Shown: positions 8,554-17,780 of the stretch, one piece after another
How positions within the stretch are numbered: the first letter of the stretch is position 1
How the letters are laid out: every line of letters starts with the position of its first letter
Source: Terriglobia bacterium
GTDB taxonomy: Bacteria; Acidobacteriota; Terriglobia; Bryobacterales; Bryobacteraceae
Assembly: GCA_020073345.1 (NCBI GenBank)
Contig: JAIQFI010000023.1
Location: forward strand, 1 to 64,000
Length of the DNA stretch: 64,000 nt
Direction of reading: 5' to 3'
The notes under the pieces: model-generated
Told to the model about the DNA's origin: nothing
The model's input: the letters and a program-made list of their open reading frames with translations, nothing else
Database searches by the model: none
Made by a program: the position numbers and the translations under genes

Positions 8554-9534
8554 ATGTTTCGGGCGTCGATTTACCTCTCGATTTGTTCTATCGGTTTACT
8601 CTCCGCTCAGCACGCCCCCTTTGCAGGACCAACTGAGGGTGTGACGTTCGATGCGCCTACAAAAAGCTTCCGGACGATTACGGGGTCCCTCGGGTCAGCT
8701 TCTCTCGGGCAAGCAGTCCTTGGTGATTTTGACTATGGATCCGTGGCACCGCACAAGCACTACGCAGTGGCGTTTCGTGACGGTCGGTGTTTCCTGGTTT
8801 CTGCGCTGGACTCCCAACAGGCTTCAGCGACCATGCTACCGGGCTGCTTCAACATGCCCGAGGACGTCGCCTGGTCGGGTGATGGATTTACTGCTGTTTT
8901 GTATTCTCGAACGGAAGGCTGGATCCAGGTACTGACTGGCGTTCCTGATTCCGTCACTCCAAGCAACTTGATCAACATTACGCCGGGGACCTCCTTATCA
9001 GCAGTTGCTGTTGATATCGACGGCGGTCACGTCGTCGTCGGGATCACTGGGGACATGCCGGGAGTCTACCAGCTCACCCAAGATCAGCTCTTCGTGCCGA
9101 TCTTGTCTCTCGGGAAGCCGGCGGCGCTAGCATTCTCCGCCGATCGCGGCGCGCTGTATGCCGTTGACGCCGCCAACAGCCAAGTGTTCGAGCTGAATAT
9201 GACCGATCTGAGCTCGCAAAGCTGGTCCATCGACGGGCTCAATGACCCGATCGCCATCGCACCGGTACGGGACGCCGAGATGCGGCGAGTGATCTATATC
9301 GCGAGTGGCAACGATCATATGCTCTACGCCTACGATACGACCAGTCATGAGCAGATCGCCACTGTAGAGCTCGATTTTGCCCCCACAATGATGGCTCCGC
9401 TTGGGCATCATAGCTTCCTCCTGCGACCCCGCCATACAGACGAGGATACGATGTGGTCCTTTGAGGATTCCTCGCCGCCTTCCGTTTATTTTATTCCTCC
9501 GACGCCGTTAACGATGTCCGGAGGGCTCCAGTAG
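8554..9534 (+). CDS. Secreted beta-propeller-like protein of unknown function
   Basis: The 326-residue product has a short signal peptide (ends near LLSAQ). The body contains repeated short strands of the type AVAVDIDGGHVVVGI, ALAFSADRGALYAVD and RVIYIASGNDHMLYAYD, the pattern of a lactonase-like or YVTN-type beta-propeller. The start lies 3 bases after the previous stop and the stop codon is followed directly by the next ATG, so it is co-translated with its neighbours. I recognise no catalytic motif. Confidence 0.7.
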   Translation: MFRASIYLSICSIGLLSAQHAPFAGPTEGVTFDAPTKSFRTITGSLGSASLGQAVLGDFDYGSVAPHKHYAVAFRDGRCFLVSALDSQQASATMLPGCFNMPEDVAWSGDGFTAVLYSRTEGWIQVLTGVPDSVTPSNLINITPGTSLSAVAVDIDGGHVVVGITGDMPGVYQLTQDQLFVPILSLGKPAALAFSADRGALYAVDAANSQVFELNMTDLSSQSWSIDGLNDPIAIAPVRDAEMRRVIYIASGNDHMLYAYDTTSHEQIATVELDFAPTMMAPLGHHSFLLRPRHTDEDTMWSFEDSSPPSVYFIPPTPLTMSGGLQ

Positions 9535-11379
9535 ATGAGACCCTACAGGCTCACCCGCTGCGCATCTCTCTTGGTCTTGCTAGCGGTGTGTGCGGCAGGC
9601 CAGCAGGCTCAATTCGCACTGAGTTACGTTCTGCAATCCGACCCGAACGCGGTGGTCTCCCTTACGCAAGGGGGGACTATCTCGTTCGGACCGACAGCTG
9701 TCAACACCATAACCCAGGCGACCTTAAGCCTGACAAATGTGGGCGCGGAACCAGGCACGATCACCTCTGTTTCGATCACCTCTGGGGCCTTCCGATTAAC
9801 GGCCCTGCCTTCGTTTCCAGTGATATTGCCGGCCGGGGGCAATCTTCAGGTGCCGGTCCTCTATCTGCCCACCGGAATCCGTTCCGACAGCGGCCAACTG
9901 ACCATCAGCTTGCAGGTGGGTTTGATCACGCTTAGTCTCCAGGGTAGCGGAAGTGTACCTAATCTGGTCTATCAACTTCCCGGGACGGATCCGCCGACGA
10001 CGGTCCCACCGGGAGGCACTATAAAGTTGCCCGACAAGAATGTGGGGCAGACCGGCAGCGTGAGTGTTCGGATTCTCAACACTGGGGCCGTATCTGGAAC
10101 GGTGAACACGGTAAGCGTCGTAGGTCAAGGTTTTCAATTGGGCACCGCTCTAGTCCTTCCGAAGACATTGGCGCCCAACGCAAGTGTGACTTTTACGGTG
10201 AATTTTACGCCTTCGCAGCCCGGGACGGTCAACGGAACCCTGGCTATTAACTCGGATGTAATCGATCTGACCGGAGTGGGCTTGGGGTCCAGACTCGAGT
10301 TCTCCTATGTGACGGCAGGAACCACTATCGCTCTCGGTGCCGGTAATACGTCGGTGGTGTTCAGCCCGGTAATGGTGACCGAGTCAGCGCAACTGAACTT
10401 TGCGGTAAAGAACACCGGAACGATCCCAGCCATCATTGCGAACATCGGAGTGGGGCAACTGAACAGCCCCTTCTCGCTTTCCGGTGTTCCCGTGCTACCA
10501 GCTAGTTTGGCTCCCGGCGCCGATTTTCAGTTTACGATCAGCTTCAAGCCAACCACTCTGGGTTTTTCGAACGGCACGATTCTAATCGACACGACAACTT
10601 TTATCTTGACCGGCTCCGGCACACAGCCGCCAGCCCTGCCGGCTTATACGATCGGAGGCGTCACTGGGGAAGTTACTCCGAGGTCACAACCGCGAGTTAG
10701 CCTGACGCTTGCGGCTCCCTATCCCGTGGCGATTTCGGGCACGCTCACGTTGACAGCTTCCGGAAACCTTCCTGCCGACCCCGCGGTCCAATTCGCTTCG
10801 GGGGGACGGAGCGTCGCATTTCTCATCCCGGCCAATAGCACCGGAGCTGTATTCGGCACCTCGGGTACCCAGATCGGGTTCCAATCTGGCACAGTAGCCG
10901 GAACGATCGTTCTAACGCCTTCCTTTGCTACTCAAGCCGGCGCCATAGATCTGACTCCCGCAACACCCAGCGTGCTGCAACTCACGATCGCTCCAGCGGC
11001 CCCCAAACTGATCGGCATTTCGCTGGGCGGCCAAACCAGTACGTCGCTGGGCGGCCAAACCGCAGCGAGCGTCTCGATCGCCGTGACCGGCTACACTACG
11101 AGCCGCTCCCTCACAAACTGGACCGTCAAGTTTACTCCTGCTGCGGGCTTCAACATGCCCAAAACCCAATTCACGATCAATGTTCAGCAGGTGGCGAGCC
11201 CGTGGTTCCTTGGCACTGCTTCCCAAACGTTTGGGGGACAGTTTATCATTACGGTGCCCTTCTCGTTTCAGGGCACAGTGGCCACAGGCGAGTCGTTGCT
11301 GAGCGGGATCGCTGCCGTCTCCGTGACAGTTGATAACGAGCTAGGCACCTCGAACTCGGTTCAGGCAACCTTACAATAA
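9535..11379 (+). CDS. Secreted multi-domain ASH/choice-of-anchor D protein
   Basis: A signal peptide (ends near VCAAG) is followed by at least three ~110-residue beta-sandwich repeats. Each has the core of LSLTNVGAEPGTI, LPAGGNLQVPVLYLP and LTISLQVGLITLSLQGSG, as in ASH or choice-of-anchor D domains. The last ~240 residues form a different beta-rich region with an internal duplication of GGQTSTSLGGQT. The gene begins directly after the upstream TAG. No enzyme motif is seen; a cell-surface scaffold role is inferred. Confidence 0.75.
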   Translation: MRPYRLTRCASLLVLLAVCAAGQQAQFALSYVLQSDPNAVVSLTQGGTISFGPTAVNTITQATLSLTNVGAEPGTITSVSITSGAFRLTALPSFPVILPAGGNLQVPVLYLPTGIRSDSGQLTISLQVGLITLSLQGSGSVPNLVYQLPGTDPPTTVPPGGTIKLPDKNVGQTGSVSVRILNTGAVSGTVNTVSVVGQGFQLGTALVLPKTLAPNASVTFTVNFTPSQPGTVNGTLAINSDVIDLTGVGLGSRLEFSYVTAGTTIALGAGNTSVVFSPVMVTESAQLNFAVKNTGTIPAIIANIGVGQLNSPFSLSGVPVLPASLAPGADFQFTISFKPTTLGFSNGTILIDTTTFILTGSGTQPPALPAYTIGGVTGEVTPRSQPRVSLTLAAPYPVAISGTLTLTASGNLPADPAVQFASGGRSVAFLIPANSTGAVFGTSGTQIGFQSGTVAGTIVLTPSFATQAGAIDLTPATPSVLQLTIAPAAPKLIGISLGGQTSTSLGGQTAASVSIAVTGYTTSRSLTNWTVKFTPAAGFNMPKTQFTINVQQVASPWFLGTASQTFGGQFIITVPFSFQGTVATGESLLSGIAAVSVTVDNELGTSNSVQATLQ

Positions 11380-11421
11380 GCTCCTGTTTTCCACAGCGGT
11401 TTCGCTGTCTGCGCCTCTGCT

Positions 11422-12861
11422 ATGCTGAGGGGGGTTATTACGAATCGAAAGTACCCAAAGAGTGCGGAACTACCGCCTGACGTCGAAGCCGAAGCGAATC
11501 TCGAGCCAGCAATCGGAAAGCGCTCCGGATATCCCATTCGTGTAACTTCTTTTATTGCTTCACTTTGTGTGCATGGCGCTTTCATTGGATTGATTGGGTT
11601 TGCCCAACTCGCTCTCCGCTCCACGACGCCAATCTACGAAGAATACAAACCATCGTTGGAGCACGCCGTTCTTTACTACCAGCCTCCCAAGCGGCTGCCC
11701 GACGTCAGTCCGGCGCGTCCAACAGGTGCCTCCACGCGATCTAGGGGGGCGGAGGTCTCGAAGCAAACCGTAATCGCAACTTCGCCTAAAGCGAAATCGG
11801 AAAAGCAGCTCATCTTTATGCCTGCCCCGAAGATCGAGCTTCAACAGGATTTGCCAGCAGCGAACCTCGTTCTTAGAGTTGCCTCTTCGATCCCCGTGCT
11901 ACCTCCTCCTCCCAAAGAAGCCCCGCCACCACGCAAGCAAGCAAAGACTTTTCAGCCCCCATCTAGGGTGGAGAAAGAACCCAAGCTACCTCCGCAGTCG
12001 GCAATCCCAGTGCCACCGCCTCCAAGTCTCAGTTCCTCGGTGGGTCCGCAACTGCCGATGAGGAACGGGATCGCCCTGCTAGCTCCTCCCCCGCCACCAG
12101 AACCGCCCTCGTTAGATACCTCCGGCAATGGCCAAGTTGATGTCGCCATCGCAAATCTCAACCCCCTTGAAAAATCACTGCCGGCGCTGCCCAACGGGGC
12201 GCGTCCGGCACAGTTCTCCAAAGCCCCGGACAAAGGGCCCCCAACGAGCGGGGCCGACAATGATCCTTCGGCTTTGAAGGTGCCAAACTTGACCAGCAGA
12301 GGTGTGGACCGCGCAAACTCAGACAAGGCTCCCGAAGGGACACGCGCCACGAGAGTTGTGATCTACGCCGAACGAGTGCAGAACCTCCCAACGGCGAGCC
12401 TTTCTGTCCCCCTGCGGCCGGCGACTCGTATGATTCCACCCGCGGTTGATGTAAAGTTCCGGGGGAAAAACGTCTATGCGATCGTGATTCCGATCGAAAA
12501 CATGCCAGTATATGGGGGGGATTGGATCGTCTGGTTCGCCGAGAAGGAGCCTAAACCGGGAGAGACTCCGCTGGTTCGCGCTCCCATTCCATTCAGGAAG
12601 GTAGAGCCCGCAGACCCACCTTCCACCAATCGGACGTCACAGCGGGTCCAGGTGGCCGCACTTCTGGAAAAGAGTGGCAAGCTCAGCACGGTTTCCGTAG
12701 TGACCTCGGCAGTACCCGGGTTGGCGGAGGCCGTGATTCAGGATATAACTTCTTGGGAGTTCAAACCCGCGACGCGTAACGGCGTTGCCATCGATGTGGA
12801 AGTCGTCATCGAAATACCCTTTAACGCTCCGTCCAGCAGCAACATGCCTGTCTCACGTTAG
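11422..12861 (+). CDS. TonB-like energy transducer protein
   Basis: This 479-residue protein has one transmembrane helix near residues 45-65 after a short cytoplasmic N-terminus. It is followed by a long periplasmic spacer very rich in proline (several PPPP runs) and basic residues, and by a C-terminal domain (about 400-475) with the TonB_C pattern VQVAALLEKSGKLSTVSVV...VIQDITSWEFKPATRNGVAIDVEVVIEIPF. TonB proteins span the periplasm and energise outer-membrane transport. No exbB, exbD or TonB-dependent receptor is in the window. It could couple inner-membrane energy to one of the secreted proteins or be an envelope structural protein. A small hairpin (11393-11408) lies between it and the preceding gene. 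Confidence 0.8.
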   Translation: MLRGVITNRKYPKSAELPPDVEAEANLEPAIGKRSGYPIRVTSFIASLCVHGAFIGLIGFAQLALRSTTPIYEEYKPSLEHAVLYYQPPKRLPDVSPARPTGASTRSRGAEVSKQTVIATSPKAKSEKQLIFMPAPKIELQQDLPAANLVLRVASSIPVLPPPPKEAPPPRKQAKTFQPPSRVEKEPKLPPQSAIPVPPPPSLSSSVGPQLPMRNGIALLAPPPPPEPPSLDTSGNGQVDVAIANLNPLEKSLPALPNGARPAQFSKAPDKGPPTSGADNDPSALKVPNLTSRGVDRANSDKAPEGTRATRVVIYAERVQNLPTASLSVPLRPATRMIPPAVDVKFRGKNVYAIVIPIENMPVYGGDWIVWFAEKEPKPGETPLVRAPIPFRKVEPADPPSTNRTSQRVQVAALLEKSGKLSTVSVVTSAVPGLAEAVIQDITSWEFKPATRNGVAIDVEVVIEIPFNAPSSSNMPVSR

Positions 12862-12991
12862 CCCCGCCAGCTCCTTCACCAGTTCTTCGTCTAATTAAAG
12901 CGCCCCAAGATCTGTCTTAAAGCGAAACGCGACCGTCCATAGGGCTGTTTGCCAATGGCTCCGACCAAGGCACCACAAGTACTATGAGTCC

Positions 12992-15496
12992 GTGACAAAA
13001 AGTACCGTCAGCGGCTCGCTTCCCGGAACGTTAACGAACACATTTGTTTTCATTGTCTTGTGCGCCGCCGTCAAGCCTGCGCATGCTCAGCAGGTCGGCT
13101 TGTGGATTGGCTCGGGCAGCGGCTCACCCGGTTCGAGTGTAGCGCTAGATGTCTCTCTGACCGTGAGCGGGGGCGCCCAGCCGACAGGGATTCAGTGGTC
13201 CATGAACTATCCCGCGGACGTGACGAATATCAGCGTGACGGCGAGCTCAGCCGCAATAGCTGCAGGAAAGAGCCTCTCTTGTTCGGCAGCCGGGGGTTCC
13301 ACAACCTGCGTTGTCTTTGGGGTGAACACAACGGCAATCGGGAACGGAGCGGTTGCCACGGCTACCATCACGATATCGCCCGCTAGCACCAGCACCAGTC
13401 TTCCAATTGCGTTGAGCGGAATTGTGGCGTCGGATGCCTTGGGAAATGCAATTCCTGCCTCCGGCACGGGAGGCGTCATCACGGTCATCCAGTCGACGGC
13501 AGCGCTGAGCGCACTTTCATGCTCGCCGACTACCGTGAACGCTCCTGGATCCTCAGCCTGTACGGTGACTCTGAGCAAGGCCGCGCCAAGCGGGGGACTC
13601 GCGGTCGCGCTATCGAGCAACAACCCCAATGCGACAGTGCCGGCGCTTGTGACGGTAGGCGCAGGCGCGACCACATCGAGCTTTGCGGCCACAGTGTCGT
13701 CGGTAACGATCGACCAACCGGCGCGGATCACAGCCACCGTCGGCGGCCAGTCCCAGAGTTACACGTTGAGCCTGGTGGCGCCGCGCTGGAGCATTTCAGG
13801 AACAATCAGCCCAGCGTCGTTTGGAAACGGGGCGATCCTGACTCTAAGCGGCGCTGGGAGCGCCACGGCAACCGCGGACACTTCGGGGAACTACACTTTC
13901 GCGGGTTTGGTCAACGGAAGCTATCACGTGACTCCGAGCAACGCCAGTACCGTATTCACGCCCGCGAACGCATCTGTCACAGTAGCCGGAGCCAATATGA
14001 GCGGGGTCAACTTCACGGCGGCTCAGACCCAGAGTTTCGCGGTACCAACGGTGGACGTGCAGACCTGGACGGATCAGTCCCGGACCGGTTCGCGCGTGAC
14101 TTCCCCGGGTTTTTCCACAGCTTCCGGGAACGAACTGCTCCTGGCTTTTATCGCCGCCGATGGAAAATCGTCCGGGAGGGACACTGTTGTGAATAGTGTC
14201 TCCGGCGCCGGGCTCACGTGGGTTCCGGTGGTCACTGCGACAACTCAAAAAGGTACGTCCGAAATCTGGCGAGCCTTTGCGTCTGCGCCACTGAAGAGCG
14301 TGACCGTGACGGCGAATCTCTCACGCAGCGTCACGTCTTCTATGACAGTGCTGAGCTTCTCTGGTGTGGACTCTTCGGGAACCAATGGCTCGGGGGCTGT
14401 GGGCGCGATCGGCGCTGGGAACGCGTCTTCGGGCGCACCAAAGGCCACCTTAGTCACAACCAGGATCAATTCCCTGGTGATGGGAGTGGGAGAGGATCCC
14501 ACCAGAGCCGCGGTACGCACGGTGGGATCAGGCCAAACTCTGTTGCACCAGTATCTGGCGCCAGATCTCGAGACTTACTGGGTCCAGCGTCTCAGCATTC
14601 CAACGGCGTTGATCGGCAGCAGTGCTATTGTCAACGACTTGGCTCCAACCAACGACGCCTACAACTTGAGTATTGTCGAAGTCCTGGGCGCTCCGACAGC
14701 AGCCGTATGGTCTTCTTCCGCTTCACTTGCCGGTCAAAACGCGAAGTCAGTCGCGGGGCAGCCGGCCGGACTGAAGCTAATGAACGCGGCGACCGGACTA
14801 GAGGAGAACGTCTGCAGCCCCGGAGGGCTCGCTACTTTAATAGGGTCCGGCTTTGCGAGTCAGGTAAGCCAGGCAGCTTCGTCGTATCCGCTGCCCACAC
14901 GTCTGGCGGGTGTGACCGTCGCGGTGAACGGCGCCGCGGCACCGCTGCTGTTCGTATCGGATTCGCAGATCAACTTCCAGTGTCCTTTGCTTCCGGCAGG
15001 ATCGCTGCTCGAAGTTGCTGCGCAGTCCGAAAGTGGTGACGTTCAGTCTGCTGAAACCACGATGCAGGCTGCGACGCCCGGGCTCTTCAGCTTCGGTGAT
15101 GCGAAGCAGGGCGCAGTGATCATAGCGGCTTCGAACGAGTTGGCGATGCCCGTGGCGGACGGGGTTCCCAGCCGTCCCGCACAAGAAGGAGATCTCCTGA
15201 CCATTTATGCCATTGGCCTGGGTGAAATACAAGAGATCGTTCCACTCGGCACACCGACTCCGTCAGATCATCGCGTTGCGGCCAGAAACACGGTTACGGT
15301 GGTTGTTGGCGGCCGCGAGATCGTGCCCGAATTTGCCGGGCTTGCGGTTGGCAAGGTTGGGTTATTCCAGATCGACGCTCGTGTGCCCAAGGGCGCCCCG
15401 GTCGGAGTCGCCGTTCCACTGTCCATCAGGGTAACGCTGCCGGACGGCAGAATTGCCGAGAGTAACGCAGTCACAGTTGCGATCGCGAATGACTAG
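12992..15496 (+). CDS. Secreted cohesin-like / Ig repeat / TIGR03437 surface protein
   Basis: An 834-residue protein with this order: signal peptide (ends PAHAQ), a cohesin-like domain (~35-165; GSPGSSVALDVSLTV and later IALSGIVASDALGN), an Ig-like repeat (170-260) closely related to the 5' repeats of the gene at 1-2475, a carboxypeptidase-regulatory or SdrB-like module (GNYTFAGLVNGSYHVTPS), a jelly-roll-like domain (~350-575), and a TIGR03437 C-terminal domain (600-834). The start is a GTG at 12992; an ATG at 12984 is out of frame. The shared Ig repeat is roughly 80% identical in DNA to the first gene, so modules have been exchanged between these loci. Confidence 0.82.
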   Translation: MTKSTVSGSLPGTLTNTFVFIVLCAAVKPAHAQQVGLWIGSGSGSPGSSVALDVSLTVSGGAQPTGIQWSMNYPADVTNISVTASSAAIAAGKSLSCSAAGGSTTCVVFGVNTTAIGNGAVATATITISPASTSTSLPIALSGIVASDALGNAIPASGTGGVITVIQSTAALSALSCSPTTVNAPGSSACTVTLSKAAPSGGLAVALSSNNPNATVPALVTVGAGATTSSFAATVSSVTIDQPARITATVGGQSQSYTLSLVAPRWSISGTISPASFGNGAILTLSGAGSATATADTSGNYTFAGLVNGSYHVTPSNASTVFTPANASVTVAGANMSGVNFTAAQTQSFAVPTVDVQTWTDQSRTGSRVTSPGFSTASGNELLLAFIAADGKSSGRDTVVNSVSGAGLTWVPVVTATTQKGTSEIWRAFASAPLKSVTVTANLSRSVTSSMTVLSFSGVDSSGTNGSGAVGAIGAGNASSGAPKATLVTTRINSLVMGVGEDPTRAAVRTVGSGQTLLHQYLAPDLETYWVQRLSIPTALIGSSAIVNDLAPTNDAYNLSIVEVLGAPTAAVWSSSASLAGQNAKSVAGQPAGLKLMNAATGLEENVCSPGGLATLIGSGFASQVSQAASSYPLPTRLAGVTVAVNGAAAPLLFVSDSQINFQCPLLPAGSLLEVAAQSESGDVQSAETTMQAATPGLFSFGDAKQGAVIIAASNELAMPVADGVPSRPAQEGDLLTIYAIGLGEIQEIVPLGTPTPSDHRVAARNTVTVVVGGREIVPEFAGLAVGKVGLFQIDARVPKGAPVGVAVPLSIRVTLPDGRIAESNAVTVAIAND

Positions 15497-15505
15497 TCAC
15501 GCAGA

Positions 15506-15886
15506 TTACTGCGCAACAAGCTCAAGATGGCGCTCAGGGACTCTCCGGGTGAGCGTGTAGTGGCCTAGACGGCAGGCCACGCCAAACGCTTCCCCCACTG
15601 CTTGCGGCACGATTCGGACGACCTCTGCCATGCAGCTAAGGACCAAGTCTTTGTCTGATGGGCAGTCGAAGGAGTCGCCCGGAATCACTAGTTCGCATTC
15701 CAACCACTCGTGCGGTGAAAAAGGCCGGCTGGAAAGACAATAAAAACCCTCGCACGTCAAGTCTTCCGTACGCGTCTCGATGGGCCGTGATTCCCCGGGT
15801 CGAGAGATGCGGACAGGATAGGCAAGCGTCAGACGAGCACGACTTCGGCGATCATGCTCCTCTAAGCTGACGAACTTTGACAGCAT
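15506..15886 (-). CDS. PilZ domain protein (probable c-di-GMP receptor)
   Basis: A stand-alone 126-residue PilZ domain. R14 and R18 in DRRSRAR form the RxxxR loop that contacts cyclic di-GMP, and D42-L-T-C-E-G47 occupies the (D/N)xSxxG site with Ser replaced by Thr. A role in adjusting polysaccharide production or surface proteins to c-di-GMP fits the neighbourhood. It converges on the upstream gene with only 9 bp between stops. Two inverted repeats lie 51-80 bp ahead of its start (15937-15966). Confidence 0.8.
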   Translation of the reverse strand: MLSKFVSLEEHDRRSRARLTLAYPVRISRPGESRPIETRTEDLTCEGFYCLSSRPFSPHEWLECELVIPGDSFDCPSDKDLVLSCMAEVVRIVPQAVGEAFGVACRLGHYTLTRRVPERHLELVAQ

Positions 15887-16437
15887 AAATTGGGGCCCCG
15901 CTTCGTTTTGAAAACGAGTACGACAGCCATGCGCAGGTAAGTCTTACTCAAGGTAGTAAGTCTTACTGCTACGCCATCCTAAGCGCCACAACTGGTTTCC
16001 ACTGTTACTGCAACGTTAAGGCTAGAACTCCACGCTATGACGTTGTGGAACGCTTGCATTCTTATCGCCACGACGCGGGAGCGGCTCCTTGGCATCTCAA
16101 GGAGTAAGTGCGTTACGGTGGTGTAATATCTCACGTTTAAAGGGGATGGTCTAGACGCCACGCGGTTGTTTCCACAGATCTAACGAACCTAGAGTCAAAT
16201 GCTTAGCATCCTATACCTGTGAATAGCTTGTGGAAAAAACATTCCGCCACGATCCGGTTTTTTGAGAATGGTACAACGGCACTGTCAGTACTAAAGTGAG
16301 ATCCGTTTTGGTCCCATTCTTGCTACTTAGTACACTCCTGTCTAGCGTCCCATCGTCCGATCAGAACACTAGGGCAGAGTGCATTGAGTGGGCAAGTTCA
16401 GGTGGTGCTTTCGAGACGATTGGGGAGGGTTATCCTG
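15887..16437. other. Divergent intergenic region between PilZ and dockerin genes
   Basis: About 550 bp with no supported gene. It holds two GTAAG-type inverted repeats near the PilZ start. A GTG-started frame at 16296 with a hydrophobic start overlaps the dockerin gene in another frame and is not credible. The GGGAGGG ribosome site of the dockerin gene lies at its right end. Confidence 0.5.
15937..15966. promoter_or_regulatory. Pair of GTAAG-T-CTTAC inverted repeats
   Basis: The 11-bp inverted repeat GTAAGTCTTAC occurs at 15937-15947 and again at 15956-15966 (the latter extends to AGTAAGTCTTACT). The two are 19 bp apart start to start, close to two helical turns. Together they lie 51-80 bp upstream of the PilZ start, a usual place for an operator. 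The left site shares CGCAGGTAAGT with the palindrome at 21402-21418, which suggests the same DNA-binding protein. Confidence 0.5.
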
Positions 16438-17622
16438 GTGGAACTGATTTCCTATCTTTCGGCAAGAGGACTTCGAGCGGTGATTGGCCTGGCCGTGGTC
16501 GTCGGCGGCATGTCTCTCCTGTGTACTCCGGCGTCGGCGCAGATTAGCTTGGTGCATGTGACCAACTGTGGTTCAGGCCCATTCCCGGGAACGGTCTGTA
16601 CGATTCCTGCGACAAGCAGCGGAAATCTAATTGTCGTCGGTATACAAAAGGGAATGGCAGGCGGTGCGGCAATTACGGTAGCCAGCGTAACCGATAATGC
16701 GGGGAATGTCTATGCAGAAGCGGGTGCAGCACGAGCAACTGTTTCAATCGGTTATGTCGGTGATATTTGGTACGCCAAGAACAGCGTGGCTGGTGCCACG
16801 TCCGTGACCGTCGCGTTTAGTCAGAGTGTTTCACAGGCCGGCGCCGTAATATGGGAGTTTTCAGGAGCCGACCAGACAGCGCCGCTCGGTCAGACGGCGG
16901 TGCTCAATGACCAGCCAGCGAGCACCAATGTTTCTGGCGCCGTCGTGACGACCACTTCAACCGGTGAGTTGGTGGTATCTATTGCCGCAGTCAGCGACAG
17001 CGTGACCGGTAGTACGAATGCGTTTATCAACGACTCTGCTCTTATGACAAACGGATGGGCACATCTCATAGCGTCCGCCCCGGGTCTGTACGGTGCTCAG
17101 TGGAACCAAGCCGTCGCCGGCACATATTGTACCAGCACCGTGAGCTTCAGGGCCGCGTCAGCAAGCGTTGGGAATGCCTGTGACTTGAACAGTGATGGAG
17201 CCGTGAATATTCTTGATGTGAATCGGATCGTAAGCATGGTTCTCGGTCAGACGGCTTGTTCTGCGAATATCAACGGAGCTGGGGTCTGCACCGTCGTCAC
17301 GGTACAGCGAGTCGTGAATGCAGCCCTGCCAGCCGGAACGTGCGTCGTCGACGGTCAACCGCCTCCCCCGCCACCGCAGCCCCACAGTGTGACGCTGAGC
17401 TGGCTAGCCAGCATTACATCAAATGTGACTTACAACATTTACCGCGGGACGACGTCCGGCGGCCCCTACGCGAAGGTTAACGGGTCACCCCTCGGGCTGT
17501 CCTATGTAGACAACTCCGTTCAATCCGGCCAGACCTACTACTATGTAGCGACAGCGGTGGATGCGAATGGCATTGAGAGCGTGTTTTCAAATCAAGCCAC
17601 GGCGGTTATACCAAGTCCCTAG
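16438..17622 (+). CDS. Secreted protein with dockerin type I and fibronectin III domains
   Basis: The start is a GTG at 16438 with an excellent GGGAGGG ribosome site 8 bases upstream; this gives a clean signal peptide ending TPASAQ. Residues ~40-220 form a beta-rich domain related to the jelly-roll-like part of the 12992 protein. A dockerin type I domain follows, with one perfect calcium loop (DLNSDGAVNILD) and a second degenerate loop (NINGAGVCTVVTV). A poly-proline linker leads to a C-terminal FnIII domain (NIYRGTTSGGPYAKVN, TYYYVATAVDANG). Dockerins bind cohesins, and cohesin-like domains occur in two nearby proteins. Confidence 0.82.
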   Translation: MELISYLSARGLRAVIGLAVVVGGMSLLCTPASAQISLVHVTNCGSGPFPGTVCTIPATSSGNLIVVGIQKGMAGGAAITVASVTDNAGNVYAEAGAARATVSIGYVGDIWYAKNSVAGATSVTVAFSQSVSQAGAVIWEFSGADQTAPLGQTAVLNDQPASTNVSGAVVTTTSTGELVVSIAAVSDSVTGSTNAFINDSALMTNGWAHLIASAPGLYGAQWNQAVAGTYCTSTVSFRAASASVGNACDLNSDGAVNILDVNRIVSMVLGQTACSANINGAGVCTVVTVQRVVNAALPAGTCVVDGQPPPPPPQPHSVTLSWLASITSNVTYNIYRGTTSGGPYAKVNGSPLGLSYVDNSVQSGQTYYYVATAVDANGIESVFSNQATAVIPSP

Positions 17623-17780
17623 CGTTGAGAACGGACGTGGCCATTGGTTACGCCTCTAGCGGAGATGACCTTTACCCCAAGATTAGGCATTTCCCTGCCC
17701 CGCCAGCCTGCTCTGTATCAGTAGAATTCCGGGGACCTCGCGCGGAGAGTATTTTGAGGAACAGCCTCTACCTGGGGACT

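Noticed and set aside
11393-11408. Hairpin ACAGCG-GTTT-CGCTGT as a terminator
   Set aside because: There is no T-run after the stem, so it is at most a weak structure between two genes.
16296-16547. GTG-started frame of 83 codons with a hydrophobic start
   Set aside because: It overlaps the dockerin gene in another frame, whose start has a much better ribosome site and signal peptide, and its C-terminal part is low in sense.
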